This document shows, piece after piece, positions 16,649-25,174 of a DNA stretch of 64,000 bases (within the stretch, counting starts at the first letter, position 1; every line of letters starts with the position of its first letter). Made by a program: the position numbers and the translations under genes. The notes under the pieces were generated by a model, which saw only the letters and a program-made list of their open reading frames with translations, did no database searches and was not told the origin of the DNA. The stretch is from Sphingomonas sp. Leaf339 (lineage in GTDB: Bacteria; Pseudomonadota; Alphaproteobacteria; Sphingomonadales; Sphingomonadaceae): contig NZ_LMRS01000056.1 in the NCBI RefSeq assembly GCF_001426195.1, forward strand, positions 124,001-188,000, written 5' to 3'.

Positions 16649-17650
16649 TCAGGCATCATCTTGACTATAGCGCTTGTGAACTTCTACCCAAAAATTCCTC
16701 ATAATATCCAAACGTGGCTGGTACCACGGCTCTGATGGGTTGTCATTGTCGAGCAGGCTTCTGAACCGAGATTCGCTTACGGTTGAAGAGAAAGCCTTTA
16801 CAAATCGGCGTTCTGTAGCGTCGAACGGCGCAGGTGTAGGGTTTTCTTCGGACAGGAGCACATCTTGCGGCTCTCCGTCAGAGTCCCAGCTAAACCCCCC
16901 TGCGACGACTTTATTACTCATTCTAGTGAACCAGGGCGAACCGCGCTTTGACAGCTGGCCTTTCGCTGTCTTCGTCCAAAACAAAACCCAACGGCCGCAC
17001 AGGAAAGAACCGTCGGCCTCGTTTCTGATCCATAGGCCTTCGTCAACCCGACGTTCTGCGTCGAGGCCAGTGACACCGATCTGATCTTCCACTGCAGAGA
17101 CATGGGCGGTCCAAGTCTGGCCGGTATTTACCCATGTAACCACAGGCAGATTGTCCATTGTAGGATCGAAGTCAGCAAAACTTAGCAATGGCGGCTTCGC
17201 TCTCGCACGCAGACGCCAGAGCTCCTCTGCTCTTGCCCAGTCAGCTGCGACGATCGATCGCGCTTCATCTGCCCACAGGCCTTCGAACCATTCGATTAAG
17301 TCTGCTGTGGGCTTAATGAGGACACCGGCCTCCAGCCATCCCGACTGCTCGCTCCCTTCGAGTGACAAGCCATTGGCGGAGGCGTTAGCGGAACAAGCGA
17401 CTGCTCGTTCGGAGCCGATGTAAACCTTTGCGTGGAGCGTATCACATTGCCGTTTATCCCCTTGCACCCTCTTGAACGCGTGAGGGTTCGTACCACCCAT
17501 CCGAAGGTTGGCCACGACCCGTGCCCCGGACCCGGTAAGCCAGCTTTCGCTGCCGTGTCCCCAAAAAGCGACGGCGGAACGCGAATTTGGTTCCCGAAGA
17601 ATGCTTCTTATCTCAGCGCTGAGCTCGCTTCCGGCAAGAAACTTCGTCAT
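16649..17650 (-). CDS. PLD-like (HKD) nuclease-family protein
   Basis: 333 residues; the start is fixed by GGAG six bases before the ATG at 17650. The phospholipase D motif is clear: LHAKVYIGSERAVACSANASANGL contains H-x-K, then SxNxSxxGL (about residues 74-97). A single HKD motif implies dimerisation, as in Nuc or BfiI-type nucleases. The C-terminal half is a Trp-rich, mainly beta region of unknown role. PLD-family proteins occur as restriction nucleases or phage-defence effectors; proximity to the DUF262/DUF1524 gene makes that likely here. Confidence 0.65.
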   Translation of the reverse strand: MTKFLAGSELSAEIRSILREPNSRSAVAFWGHGSESWLTGSGARVVANLRMGGTNPHAFKRVQGDKRQCDTLHAKVYIGSERAVACSANASANGLSLEGSEQSGWLEAGVLIKPTADLIEWFEGLWADEARSIVAADWARAEELWRLRARAKPPLLSFADFDPTMDNLPVVTWVNTGQTWTAHVSAVEDQIGVTGLDAERRVDEGLWIRNEADGSFLCGRWVLFWTKTAKGQLSKRGSPWFTRMSNKVVAGGFSWDSDGEPQDVLLSEENPTPAPFDATERRFVKAFSSTVSESRFRSLLDNDNPSEPWYQPRLDIMRNFWVEVHKRYSQDDA

Positions 17651-17911
17651 GATGATCTCCAAATATCATTCTGCTGCAACTTGTGGCAGACACGATATGC
17701 GATGGCGAGCACGGCGGGTGTCGGGGCCCGCAATAAAGTAGTCAATCTTGATTGATTGGCGATGCGTCGCAAGCCATGCTCACTTATCGAAAAGCAACGG
17801 AGAGGTTTAAACCAAGTCGTTGCTTCACCCGCTCATGAGCGACAACAATGGCCGGTCTCTCGGTTGCCGCTGGATGAAAGGCGGGGGTCACGTCAATCAG
17901 CGTACCGCCCA

Positions 17912-18322
17912 TTAACGCCTGTGCCGTACCACTCGAGCCTCGCGTTCTTGGAGAACTTTGTGTGCGCCTTCCTCATTCGGGTGGCGCTTTACGTTCGGCA
18001 TAATACCCGGATTTCGCGCTATCATCTCTTGCAAGTCATTCCAGATTTGGGGCGCAAGGTTCTGCCATCCAGTCAGGCCGTCAAAGCTCCAATCGCCGAG
18101 GCACGAAACCTCCGTCGCTATCTTGAAGGCATCGCTCGCGGTGCCAATTAGAAATGTGACAATGTGACCGGAACCGACGTGGTAAATCGCCCAGATAAGC
18201 GGCATTGGAAAGTCGCGCGCGGGCGCAACCATGCAGTGCATTCCAATCCGTTCAAAATCCAACCATCCAACTCCTTTGGCTTGCAATTTCCACGTGAAAC
18301 CAGAAATTTCTTGGCTACCCAA
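17912..18322 (-). CDS. Hypothetical protein
   Basis: 136 residues. The middle part looks genuine, with WLDFERIGMHCMVAPARDF, WAIYHVGSGHIVTFLIGTA and WQNLAPQIWNDLQEMIARNPG. It is tryptophan-rich and alternates strand and helix. No family recognised. A plus-strand frame over the same DNA (17756-18151) is Arg/Ser-rich and less protein-like. The start codon is uncertain. Confidence 0.4.
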   Translation of the reverse strand: MGSQEISGFTWKLQAKGVGWLDFERIGMHCMVAPARDFPMPLIWAIYHVGSGHIVTFLIGTASDAFKIATEVSCLGDWSFDGLTGWQNLAPQIWNDLQEMIARNPGIMPNVKRHPNEEGAHKVLQEREARVVRHRR

Positions 18323-18379
18323 CTGTCCATGCCAAGAATTTTAGACAGTTTTTCCTCACAGCAAATAATTGGAGTTGGG

Positions 18380-19168
18380 ATGCATTGTCCCTCGTGCGGT
18401 TCGGCAAGCGTGAAAAAGTCTGCAGCGGTTTACGAGCAGGGCACGTCGCACACTGACCATCGAGGCGGCGGATACTGGGCCAACTCTCGCGGGAACGTTG
18501 GGGCTTGGAGCCGCCGCGGGCGTAGCACACGCTCTACCGGTTCAGCTCAGCGCAACACGCCGCCGCTCGAAGGGTGGGCCTTGCTTGTAGGTGCGGCCGC
18601 GGGGTTGGTGTTGATGGGCACGATCATATTCGGTGTGAGTACCAGTATGAGCATTCTACGGCTTATCGTGCTTGCACCGTTGCTATCACTTGGAGCCGCC
18701 TTGACGCTGTGGCACCTTACGACGGACGAGCGCGCTCGTGCGGACAAATCCTACGTGCGACAGTGGTACTGTCTGCGCTGCGGAACATTGTTCCACGAAC
18801 CCGCCGAAGAAGAAGAAACCGGGTCAGACGCTAGTTGCGCCGCGGACCGAGCGCCGAACGGCCCACACTCGAGTGCGCACGACTGGTATCAATCGACGCG
18901 CAAACGACAGGACTATGCCGACCGGATCGTCTCGCCGGTGCAGCGAGCGCGGGCGGAGTCGGAACGGGACGCGTCGGGACTGTTGAGCATCGCTGACCGC
19001 GTGAACGCTGACGGCGCATTCGATCCGCAGCGGCCGACCGATCTCGACCTTGGCCTTGTGTCGCGGCTGGCCTCACTCGGGTACTTACAGTGGACGGCTG
19101 CATCAGACGAGTTTGCGCTGACCGCCGCAGGTCAGAAGCGAGCAGCAACTCTCCACATGAGCCGATGA
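18380..19168 (+). CDS. Membrane protein with two zinc ribbons, unknown
   Basis: 262 residues from an ATG preceded by GGAG. It opens with a zinc ribbon half (HCPSCGSASVKK), followed by an Arg/Gly/Ser-rich linker, two membrane helices (about 75-95 and 100-120, WALLVGAAAGLVLMGTIIF and ILRLIVLAPLLSLGAAL), then a second CxxC (YCLRCGTLFHEP). The C-terminal 90 residues resemble a winged-helix with LGYLQWTA..DEFALTAAGQKRA. Upstream in-frame ATGs exist but lack ribosome sites. Probably a sensor or regulator at the membrane; no function is assigned. Confidence 0.55.
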   Translation: MHCPSCGSASVKKSAAVYEQGTSHTDHRGGGYWANSRGNVGAWSRRGRSTRSTGSAQRNTPPLEGWALLVGAAAGLVLMGTIIFGVSTSMSILRLIVLAPLLSLGAALTLWHLTTDERARADKSYVRQWYCLRCGTLFHEPAEEEETGSDASCAADRAPNGPHSSAHDWYQSTRKRQDYADRIVSPVQRARAESERDASGLLSIADRVNADGAFDPQRPTDLDLGLVSRLASLGYLQWTAASDEFALTAAGQKRAATLHMSR

Positions 19169-19352
19169 ATTTTACACTCGGTCTCATGCGTCGCAGCACG
19201 TCAAGTTGCTATTGCTGCGGAAGTTAATCGCCATAACGCTGTTTGAGATTTATCGTGACAAATAATTCGGACCACCCGGTGGAAGCTGCTCAGTAAGCCC
19301 AAGGTGGAAAGTGAAGCCTTTTGCCTTTCAGTATCATGTCACACTAGGCGCA

Positions 19353-20120
19353 TTATGACCTGCCATCATCATACCAACCGGTATCGCCGGAGCGTGCCTG
19401 CTCTTCCTGAATGGCATCCAGTTCTTGAACCATCTCGGCATGCTCGGACCAAGGCGGCGAATCGGATATACCCGCTGCTTGCTCAGCGCGAGATAACCTC
19501 TCGCTCGCATCCTGCTGACCCAAAACCGTCCAGAGCGCGAACCACTCGCTGTCCGAAAATGTCAGGCTATATCGATTAGCATATCTCCGCCACTGGTCCT
19601 CTCCGTAATCTCGCCAGCCGAGCTCGACCCGTTTGACGTCTTCTACAAAGGCCTTGAACGGCAGCTTAGCAGCAGCTCGAATCTTGCGCCTTGTATCACT
19701 TTGCCAGCCATGTGTGGTCTTTCGACCTTTTGCAGTAAGATTGGAAGGATGATAAGCCTTTACGATGTGCAGCCCGGCATTGTCGCGCACCGATCTTCTG
19801 AAGAAGGAGTCGACGTCGTCGCCCAGACAGATAACCGTTCGGCCCTCGATTAGGCGCCCCTGCGCCTTCAACCTTCGAACCGTAGCGGCTGCCATCTCCG
19901 GACAGATTGCATCTTTCCAGCCGCCTGTGGCGTCTTGAACTGCGTGGTATCGATCATTGAGGTTGGTTAGTTCAAAACTCGCCTCTAACTCCGGTAGCGC
20001 GGTCCAGCTTCCAAAAACAATCATAGAGAGATTACGTGTGGAGGGAGCGAGGGGGTGCCAAGCGAAGTTTCGGAGTGCGGTCTCTGGCGATGGACCCATA
20101 CCTAAAATCAGCGGTTTCAA
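19353..20120 (-). CDS. Possible uracil-DNA-glycosylase-fold protein
   Basis: 255 residues from TTG, with AAGGTGG just upstream. The order ILGMGPSP (loop after strand 1), TNLN, RTVICLGDDV and VKAYHPSNL resembles the UDG superfamily, in which an active-site 'G..PG' loop and a late 'HPS' motif bracket the uracil pocket. The catalytic residues of known families are not all evident, so this may be a diverged, non-canonical member. The C-terminal part is helical and acidic (SEHAEMVQELDAIQEEQ). Its location in the island suggests DNA modification, repair or defence. Confidence 0.4.
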   Translation of the reverse strand: MKPLILGMGPSPETALRNFAWHPLAPSTRNLSMIVFGSWTALPELEASFELTNLNDRYHAVQDATGGWKDAICPEMAAATVRRLKAQGRLIEGRTVICLGDDVDSFFRRSVRDNAGLHIVKAYHPSNLTAKGRKTTHGWQSDTRRKIRAAAKLPFKAFVEDVKRVELGWRDYGEDQWRRYANRYSLTFSDSEWFALWTVLGQQDASERLSRAEQAAGISDSPPWSEHAEMVQELDAIQEEQARSGDTGWYDDGRS

Positions 20121-20200
20121 AATCCCACCTTCCTAAAGTTGAGTTTTTCGCCATGAGAAGCGTAGAATAGCACCAGCTACTGCAAAACTATTCATCTATC

Positions 20201-20228
20201 TGAGCTGCTGCCGGTCCGGTAGACGCGA
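20201..20228 (+). repeat. Third copy of the 12.7-kb inverted-repeat arm
   Basis: TGAGCTGCTGCCGGTCCGGT and onward matches the left arm at 12719-12747 with about three changes and a one-base gap. No partner arm was found nearby, so it may be a solo end left by deletion. It sits between two minus-strand genes. Confidence 0.5.
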
Positions 20229-20230
20229 AC

Positions 20231-20560
20231 TTAGAGCAGACTATAGACGCCCTTCTCGTCTCGCCGCCACCGGTGCAACGCCGGGTTTGTGCCGGTGCCG
20301 CCGCTCAGCACAATTCCAACGTGCTGAGGGTCGAAACCGAGGCTGTTCATCACCCCCCGTAACCGCGGCAAAGTGTCGATCCCCTGCCCGATGCACGCCA
20401 TAATAATAGTGATGGCTTGGTCGTGCTTGTTGGGTCCGACGTCGGCCATGAGCTTACGGAGCCCGTCAAACAACGCCTTGCCGGGGTCATGGGAGGACCG
20501 GGGCGGATGGCGCTTGATAACAATGTCCTTCGCCGATCCGATCGCTTTAGTCTGCGTCAT
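20231..20560 (-). CDS. Hypothetical small protein downstream of integrase
   Basis: 109 residues; the start is chosen at the ATG preceded by AAGGAG six bases upstream, not at earlier in-frame codons that overlap the integrase. Basic N-terminus (IVIKRHPPRSS), a helical middle (GLRKLMADVGPNKHDQAITIIMACIGQGI) and a C-terminus with VGIVLSGGTG and HRWRRDEKGVYSL. No family recognised. The 110-bp gap to the integrase holds a GC-rich imperfect inverted repeat (CCCCAACCCGCC against AGGTTGGGGGAG). A recombination accessory role is conceivable but unsupported. Confidence 0.5.
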   Translation of the reverse strand: MTQTKAIGSAKDIVIKRHPPRSSHDPGKALFDGLRKLMADVGPNKHDQAITIIMACIGQGIDTLPRLRGVMNSLGFDPQHVGIVLSGGTGTNPALHRWRRDEKGVYSLL

Positions 20561-20672
20561 TATGTACTCCTTGATGTGGAATGCGCTCGGTGGCGCAAAA
20601 AAATTGATGAAAGAGGGGGGTCCCCAACCCGCCCACCAGCCGGAGCCAGTGCACAGGTTGGGGGAGAGTTGA

Positions 20673-21558
20673 TCAGGCGGGCTGAGCTTGTTTCGCTGCC
20701 CCGGCTTCAACGGCGGCGAGCAACGTGTCATTCGCGAGGTGGCTATATCGCTGCGTGCTTTGGTAACTTGCGTGGCCCAGTACCTTGCCCACCGCGAACA
20801 AGTCGACGCCGCTGTTGACCATGAAAGACGCCGCTGAATGCCGCAGGTCATGGATACGGACATCAGGCAAGCCCGCAGCCTCTCGTGCTCCCTGCCATCC
20901 ATGCTTGATCGACACGAACGGCTTCAGCGTATTTGGGTTAGGGACCAACCAAGGACAACCGTTGAATCGGGGCAGTTCAGCGATTACGGCCAGCGCCGCC
21001 GACGACAGGGGAACGTGTCGAGGCTTGCCCGTCTTCGATGTCGGTATCAGCCAAGCCTTCCGTTCGACGTTGACGTGTTCCCACCGGGCATCGAGCAGCT
21101 CGCGAACGCGGGCACCCGTCAACAACAGCAGATCGACAATATGCCGCAGCTGGGGGTTTTTCGACGCCGACGCCGCTGTCCCGCAGCTGACCGGCCTCCT
21201 CTGCCGATAGGAAGCGCTCACGGGCGTTATTCAGCGGTTTCCGAGGTACCCCGCGGGTCGGGTTCTTTTCGGCCCCCGGTATCCCCCAACGCGCGCCAAG
21301 TTCGAACGACCGTCCCATGATGACGCGAATCTTCTCAACCGTTGCAGGAGCCAGCCCTTCCGCCCGTTTAGCGGCCAACCATTGTGCAACGTCGCGGGAA
21401 GTAATGTCGGTAAGGCGAACCATCCCCCACTTCGGCACAATATGCCGACGGACATACATTTCGGTCGTGCTGTACGACTTTTGATTTAGCTCTGCCTCTG
21501 CCATGTGCTGGGCAGCTAACTCGGCGTAAAGCGGCACCGCCTTGATTTCCGCCTTCGC
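20673..21558 (-). pseudogene. Tyrosine recombinase (integrase), N-truncated and frameshifted
   Basis: The integrase core-binding part (LNQKSYSTTEMYVRRHIVPK, then PATVEKIRVIMGRSFELG) and catalytic part are both present but in different frames. They join if one base is removed from the GGG/CCC run at 21180-21182, restoring EEAGQLR-TAASASKNPQLRH. The catalytic set is complete in the second frame: Arg in TGARVREL, Lys in TSKTGK, HDLRH, LGHAS and Tyr in TQRYSHL. The N-terminal arm-binding domain is replaced by the nSTAND3 fusion. It is probably the island's original integrase, now inactive unless the shift is a sequencing error. Confidence 0.75.
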
Positions 21559-22419
21559 CGCTAGGATGTAGTCGCGCGTGGTTAAGATGAAACGCAGGTC
21601 CTTCTGCCCTGCCACCCTGTCTAAAAGCGGCGGCAGCCTGGCGTCCAAGCCGCGGACGTGATCCGACGACAGCCGGACCTGCCCGAGGAAGTCGTCGAAC
21701 AGGATGAGGCGCCGCTCGCCCTCGCTGGCAACCGCTATAGCCTCCTCGACGTCGTCAACAACGAAGATCCGCCAGCCCTGCTCGGCGTGCCGCCACAGCA
21801 GCATTTGGGCGAGCGTCGTCTTGCCCACCCCCGGCGCGCCGGCGATGAACATCGCGCCGGTCTCCGCGAGCAGCGCCTCGGCGTCGGCCACGCTCCGGTT
21901 TTGGACGAAGCGGGGTATCATCTCTCGAATGTTGTCGAGCTCGATCGCCGTCCTGTTGTAGACGCCGCTTCTGACGATGCGCTCAAGCACCGCTGAACTT
22001 GCCAACCACAGCTTGAAGTGGCGCTGCTCCACCTCGGGATGTAGGCCCAGCAGGTTATTAAGGTCCTCCCGGCCGAGAATGTCGATCTCGGCGAGCGGCA
22101 CGCCCGGCATCGCGGCAACGATCTGCGCCTTCAACGAAGGCGTCATCGAGACGGACGTCGCGAGCAGGTAGCGGCTTGGCTGAAGCGCGGCAGCCTTCGC
22201 GCACTCATGACCCATCGCCCGCACCAGCGCCGTCGGTCCGCTGCGGACGTAGTGCTTTGCCTGGACGACGATCCGTTCGGGTCCTGCCAGATACCTGACG
22301 TCCACGCCCTGATCCTTTCCCGGCCCGAAGCTCTCCAGCCTGCGCGACCAGTGGGCCTGCAACAGGTCGCGGACGAGCTCCTCGAAGTCGAGAGGGGAGA
22401 GATCGTGGAAATCGTTCAT
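20977..22419 (-). CDS. Chimera: Mrr-like nuclease + nSTAND3 NTPase fused to integrase middle
   Basis: 480-codon frame. Residues 1-125 form an Mrr-type restriction endonuclease-like domain (LSPLDFEELVRDLL, GKDQGVD, then VVQAKHY with the Q-x-K signature). Residues 150-286 are an nSTAND3-type P-loop NTPase: Walker A GAPGVGKT at 194-201, Walker B LILFDDFLGQ at 238-247 and the diagnostic ILTTRDYIL at 278-286. At about residue 287 the sequence changes in frame to a tyrosine recombinase and runs on past its frameshift into nonsense. The usual C-terminal sensor region of STAND proteins is missing. Probably a deletion fusion and non-functional as a sensor; it follows the caspase/trypsin operon by 123 bp. 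Confidence 0.7.
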   Translation of the reverse strand: MNDFHDLSPLDFEELVRDLLQAHWSRRLESFGPGKDQGVDVRYLAGPERIVVQAKHYVRSGPTALVRAMGHECAKAAALQPSRYLLATSVSMTPSLKAQIVAAMPGVPLAEIDILGREDLNNLLGLHPEVEQRHFKLWLASSAVLERIVRSGVYNRTAIELDNIREMIPRFVQNRSVADAEALLAETGAMFIAGAPGVGKTTLAQMLLWRHAEQGWRIFVVDDVEEAIAVASEGERRLILFDDFLGQVRLSSDHVRGLDARLPPLLDRVAGQKDLRFILTTRDYILAAKAEIKAVPLYAELAAQHMAEAELNQKSYSTTEMYVRRHIVPKWGMVRLTDITSRDVAQWLAAKRAEGLAPATVEKIRVIMGRSFELGARWGIPGAEKNPTRGVPRKPLNNARERFLSAEEAGQLRDSGVGVEKPPAAAYCRSAVVDGCPRSRAARCPVGTRQRRTEGLADTDIEDGQASTRSPVVGGAGRNR

Positions 22420-22542
22420 GTCCGCATCGCCGGCACGTAATATCCCTTCGGGGGAGCAGCGAACCCATCGGCGGTCCCATCGCCGTCTTACTCGAACGGC
22501 CGGGCGGGAGCCACCGCCCTTTGGCCGTACCTACGACCGGCG

Positions 22543-24177
22543 TCAGCGCAGTAGATTAACGCCGAGGTTCGTCACTACAGATCCGGGAGTGAGTACATTT
22601 AGCTGCTGCCCCGCCGTCGGCAGGCCGAAGCCCCAGAGAGCGCAGAGCACAAGATCCTGCCAGGAACCGAACGCGGGGTTTAGCGCAACGAGGACGACAT
22701 AGCCGACCATGATGCTGATCAGCGAGAACGCCATCCACCCAGTCAGGTTGAGCTCGTTCAGCTCGAAGTCAAGCTGGCGGACACTAAGATCCCTGCGTCC
22801 ACCTCCTCGCCCATTCACCACGCTCCTGTTCTTCGACGGTTTGGAGACGAATGCTTCGACTATCGCACGGGTGTCGGCGAACAGCACCGTGTTCGGTTCG
22901 ACGTCGATGTGAAGCAGCCCATCGAGCTCGGTGATTGCCGTCTGGAATAGCGGATCCTTGGGGCTGGCGCCGGGACAGGCCAGCACTTCCCGCACGCCTT
23001 CGTTCAGCACGTAGGCGACACCGTTCAACCTTTTGGCGGACTCGGTCAGGAGGTTCTGGTAGGTGTTCGCGGCGGCGGCGGGCGCCGATGATGAGTAGTA
23101 GAGCGGCACGCGCGGAGGGATGAAGCCCTGGTGATCAAGCGCGTTCTCGTTCATTTGATCGACTACCCAATCGATCAGCTTCTTGGCCCGGGGAAGAGTC
23201 GCTTCTGCACGAGCTTCGAGATCCTGCATTTCGCTATTCAGCGTCGCAGCCTGCTGGCGCAGCACCGCGGCCGGACGTAGCGCCTGCGCCCTCGCAATCT
23301 TCCCGCGCAGCAGCGGGTTGATCAAGAAGGCCAGGATGGTCCCTAGGATAAGCAGGCCGACGCCGACGATGCGCCACATGTCGCTGCTTACGACGAGGGC
23401 GAGCGGAAGCATTTCTCCGAAGGGCTTCTCGTCTGCCACCAGGCGCAGCTCGCCTGCATACTGCCCGGCGGCCGCACTCACGGCCGCGGGCCTCAATTCG
23501 AGTGCATGTGAGTGGTTGGCGTCCAGGACGAGGGGCTTGCCATCGCAGGCCGGGGCGTCGTGCTTGCAAAGTTTGAAGCCAGGTTGAAGCACGGAGCCGT
23601 TGGTTGCCACGAAGTCGGGCTGCACGAGGCGGACGTTGCGTGCGGGCACTGGCCCGACTTGGACGGAGAAGCTGATCGTGTCCTCGCTGGTCCAAAGCCG
23701 CTTTTGGAGCGCCGAGAGGCCACTGACGGCCCAGGCGAAATCACCCGCTGGCGTGTTCTTGAACGTCATCGGGATCGAGACGGATGCATCCGCGAGCTTG
23801 AGCACCAGCCGGCGAATCTGGACCGTGTCGCGGGGCAGGCTTCTCAGCGTGCCGTCGATCCGCCACAGCGCGTAGTCGGTCCCGGAGGCGATCAGCTTCG
23901 TCGCGTAAACGATTGTCGTAGCGCTGGGGCCGAGGTCCTCCGCGATCAACTCACGCCGACCCTCTGGCAACAGTCCGGTCCCGCTCACCGCGAGGGTGAA
24001 TCTGCCGCCCCGCTCGCCGGCGGGCAGGGCCACCATCGTCTGGTCCGCGCTGAATACGGGGGCGGCGGGCAGCGATGCGGAGGTCGAAACGGCGGCAAGT
24101 GCGCCGAGCCACCATCTCAGCCTGCTAAATGCCGCCCCTAGGCATTGCCGCGCCGATGGCACATCCGTGTGCGTCAT
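22543..24177 (-). CDS. Multi-pass membrane protein with periplasmic domain, last gene of caspase/trypsin operon
   Basis: 544 residues. A signal-like hydrophobic N-terminus (WWLGALAAVSTSASLPAA, about 22-39) is followed by a beta-rich, probably periplasmic domain (about 45-265) with a Cys pair (LCKHDAPACDG, 204 and 211). Next come a membrane helix (about 268-290), a cytoplasmic helical region with coiled-coil character (about 295-345, TLNSEMQDLEARAEATLP) and at least two closing membrane segments (about 485-530, ISIMVGYVVLVAL). No family recognised. Its ATG overlaps the upstream stop (ATGA). It could be the envelope target or effector of the protease pair. Confidence 0.65.
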   Translation of the reverse strand: MTHTDVPSARQCLGAAFSRLRWWLGALAAVSTSASLPAAPVFSADQTMVALPAGERGGRFTLAVSGTGLLPEGRRELIAEDLGPSATTIVYATKLIASGTDYALWRIDGTLRSLPRDTVQIRRLVLKLADASVSIPMTFKNTPAGDFAWAVSGLSALQKRLWTSEDTISFSVQVGPVPARNVRLVQPDFVATNGSVLQPGFKLCKHDAPACDGKPLVLDANHSHALELRPAAVSAAAGQYAGELRLVADEKPFGEMLPLALVVSSDMWRIVGVGLLILGTILAFLINPLLRGKIARAQALRPAAVLRQQAATLNSEMQDLEARAEATLPRAKKLIDWVVDQMNENALDHQGFIPPRVPLYYSSSAPAAAANTYQNLLTESAKRLNGVAYVLNEGVREVLACPGASPKDPLFQTAITELDGLLHIDVEPNTVLFADTRAIVEAFVSKPSKNRSVVNGRGGGRRDLSVRQLDFELNELNLTGWMAFSLISIMVGYVVLVALNPAFGSWQDLVLCALWGFGLPTAGQQLNVLTPGSVVTNLGVNLLR

Positions 24178-24659
24178 GCCTTCCAGGCTTCGATGGCGGC
24201 CGTTATCTTGCTTATCAGATCATTTACGGCGGTCGCACGAGCAACCGCCGTCTCCAGCTCACCAACCGCTTGGCGCAGCTGGTCGATCATCGGCTTGCCC
24301 GGAAACGGGATCGCCGCCGCATCCGCTTCGGCCAAGCGCCGCCGCGACTCGAGCTTTGTAAGCTCCGCCGTCAGGCCGGCGATCTGACCGGTCAGCGCTA
24401 TTTGATCCACACCCGCCTGGCCGAGGCTCGAGGTGAGCTTGACGATACCGCTCCTCACGGCGTCCTCCTGTCGGCACAGGTCCGATACCGGAGTGACCGG
24501 ACCTATCGTGCGGGTGCCTGCGTCCACGCTCCTCGGCGCACCTCCCGTCATCTGCGGGCCGGGCTCTCTACGTCGGGCGACGATGCGTGCGATCAGAACT
24601 CCCGCGGCGAAGCCGGCCAAGGCACCGAGGCCAGCCGTTAGCCATCTGTCTCTATCCAT
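24174..24659 (-). CDS. Small membrane-anchored coiled-coil protein
   Basis: 161 residues from the ATG at 24659, with AGG eight bases upstream; an ATG at 24677 overlaps the previous gene. One N-terminal membrane helix (LTAGLGALAGFAAGVLIARIV, about 6-26) is followed by an Arg-rich and Gly/Pro linker, then a long helical region (about 65-160, DQIALTGQIAGLTAELTKLE, LRQAVGELETAVARATAV) likely to form coiled coil. No family recognised. Translationally coupled to the downstream membrane protein; probably part of the same envelope complex. Confidence 0.6.
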   Translation of the reverse strand: MDRDRWLTAGLGALAGFAAGVLIARIVARRREPGPQMTGGAPRSVDAGTRTIGPVTPVSDLCRQEDAVRSGIVKLTSSLGQAGVDQIALTGQIAGLTAELTKLESRRRLAEADAAAIPFPGKPMIDQLRQAVGELETAVARATAVNDLISKITAAIEAWKA

Positions 24660-24666
24660 TGTCGAC

Positions 24667-25173
24667 CTACTTTCCATTGGGGTTGCTGCTAATTGCGGCC
24701 TTCTCGGCGTCCTTCTTCATTCCCTTCGCGACGTCGAACGCGAAGCCCAGCAGCAGCTCTGCGCCCCGGCCGGTCGAGCGCTTCGATGAAACCTTGTTCA
24801 GCGCCTTGATCAGGTTCTCCTGGGCGCCTGAGTTCCAGACGGGCGGGACGATCGGAGCGAGATCCGTCTCCCTGGGTGGGACGGGCGGCGTGGCCGCCTC
24901 GAACAGCCGAACCGCTTCGCTGGAGCCTCCCGCGTTCAGCTCGGAGACGCGCGCGTCGACCAGCGCCTCGGCGGCCCGGACGATGACGGCATTCTCGGCG
25001 GCCGTACTGTCCATCTCGGCGAGAATGCGCTGATGGACGCTGTTGAAGCGGATCAGATCGGAATTGTAGCTGTTCACTTCCGCTGCGGTGAGGCTGGAGG
25101 TGCGCCTCAGTTCGTCACCGACGCAGCCAGCGAGAAGCAACGCCGTCATCGGGGCTAGGAGCGAGTTCCGCAT
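24667..25173 (-). CDS. Lipoprotein of the caspase/trypsin operon
   Basis: 168 residues with a lipobox (ALLLAGC, Cys17), so predicted to be lipidated and membrane-anchored. The mature part is helical (VNSYNSDLIRFNSVHQRILAEM, AVIVRAAEALVDARVSEL), then Pro-rich (TPPVPPRETDLAPIVPPV), then a basic helix. No family recognised. It begins one base after the upstream lipoprotein gene ends, so the two are co-translated and may interact. Confidence 0.6.
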   Translation of the reverse strand: MRNSLLAPMTALLLAGCVGDELRRTSSLTAAEVNSYNSDLIRFNSVHQRILAEMDSTAAENAVIVRAAEALVDARVSELNAGGSSEAVRLFEAATPPVPPRETDLAPIVPPVWNSGAQENLIKALNKVSSKRSTGRGAELLLGFAFDVAKGMKKDAEKAAISSNPNGK

Positions 25174-25174
25174 T

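Noticed and set aside
17756..18151. Plus-strand 131-codon frame over the 17912-18322 gene
   Set aside because: Arg/Ser-rich with no ribosome site; the minus-strand product is more protein-like.
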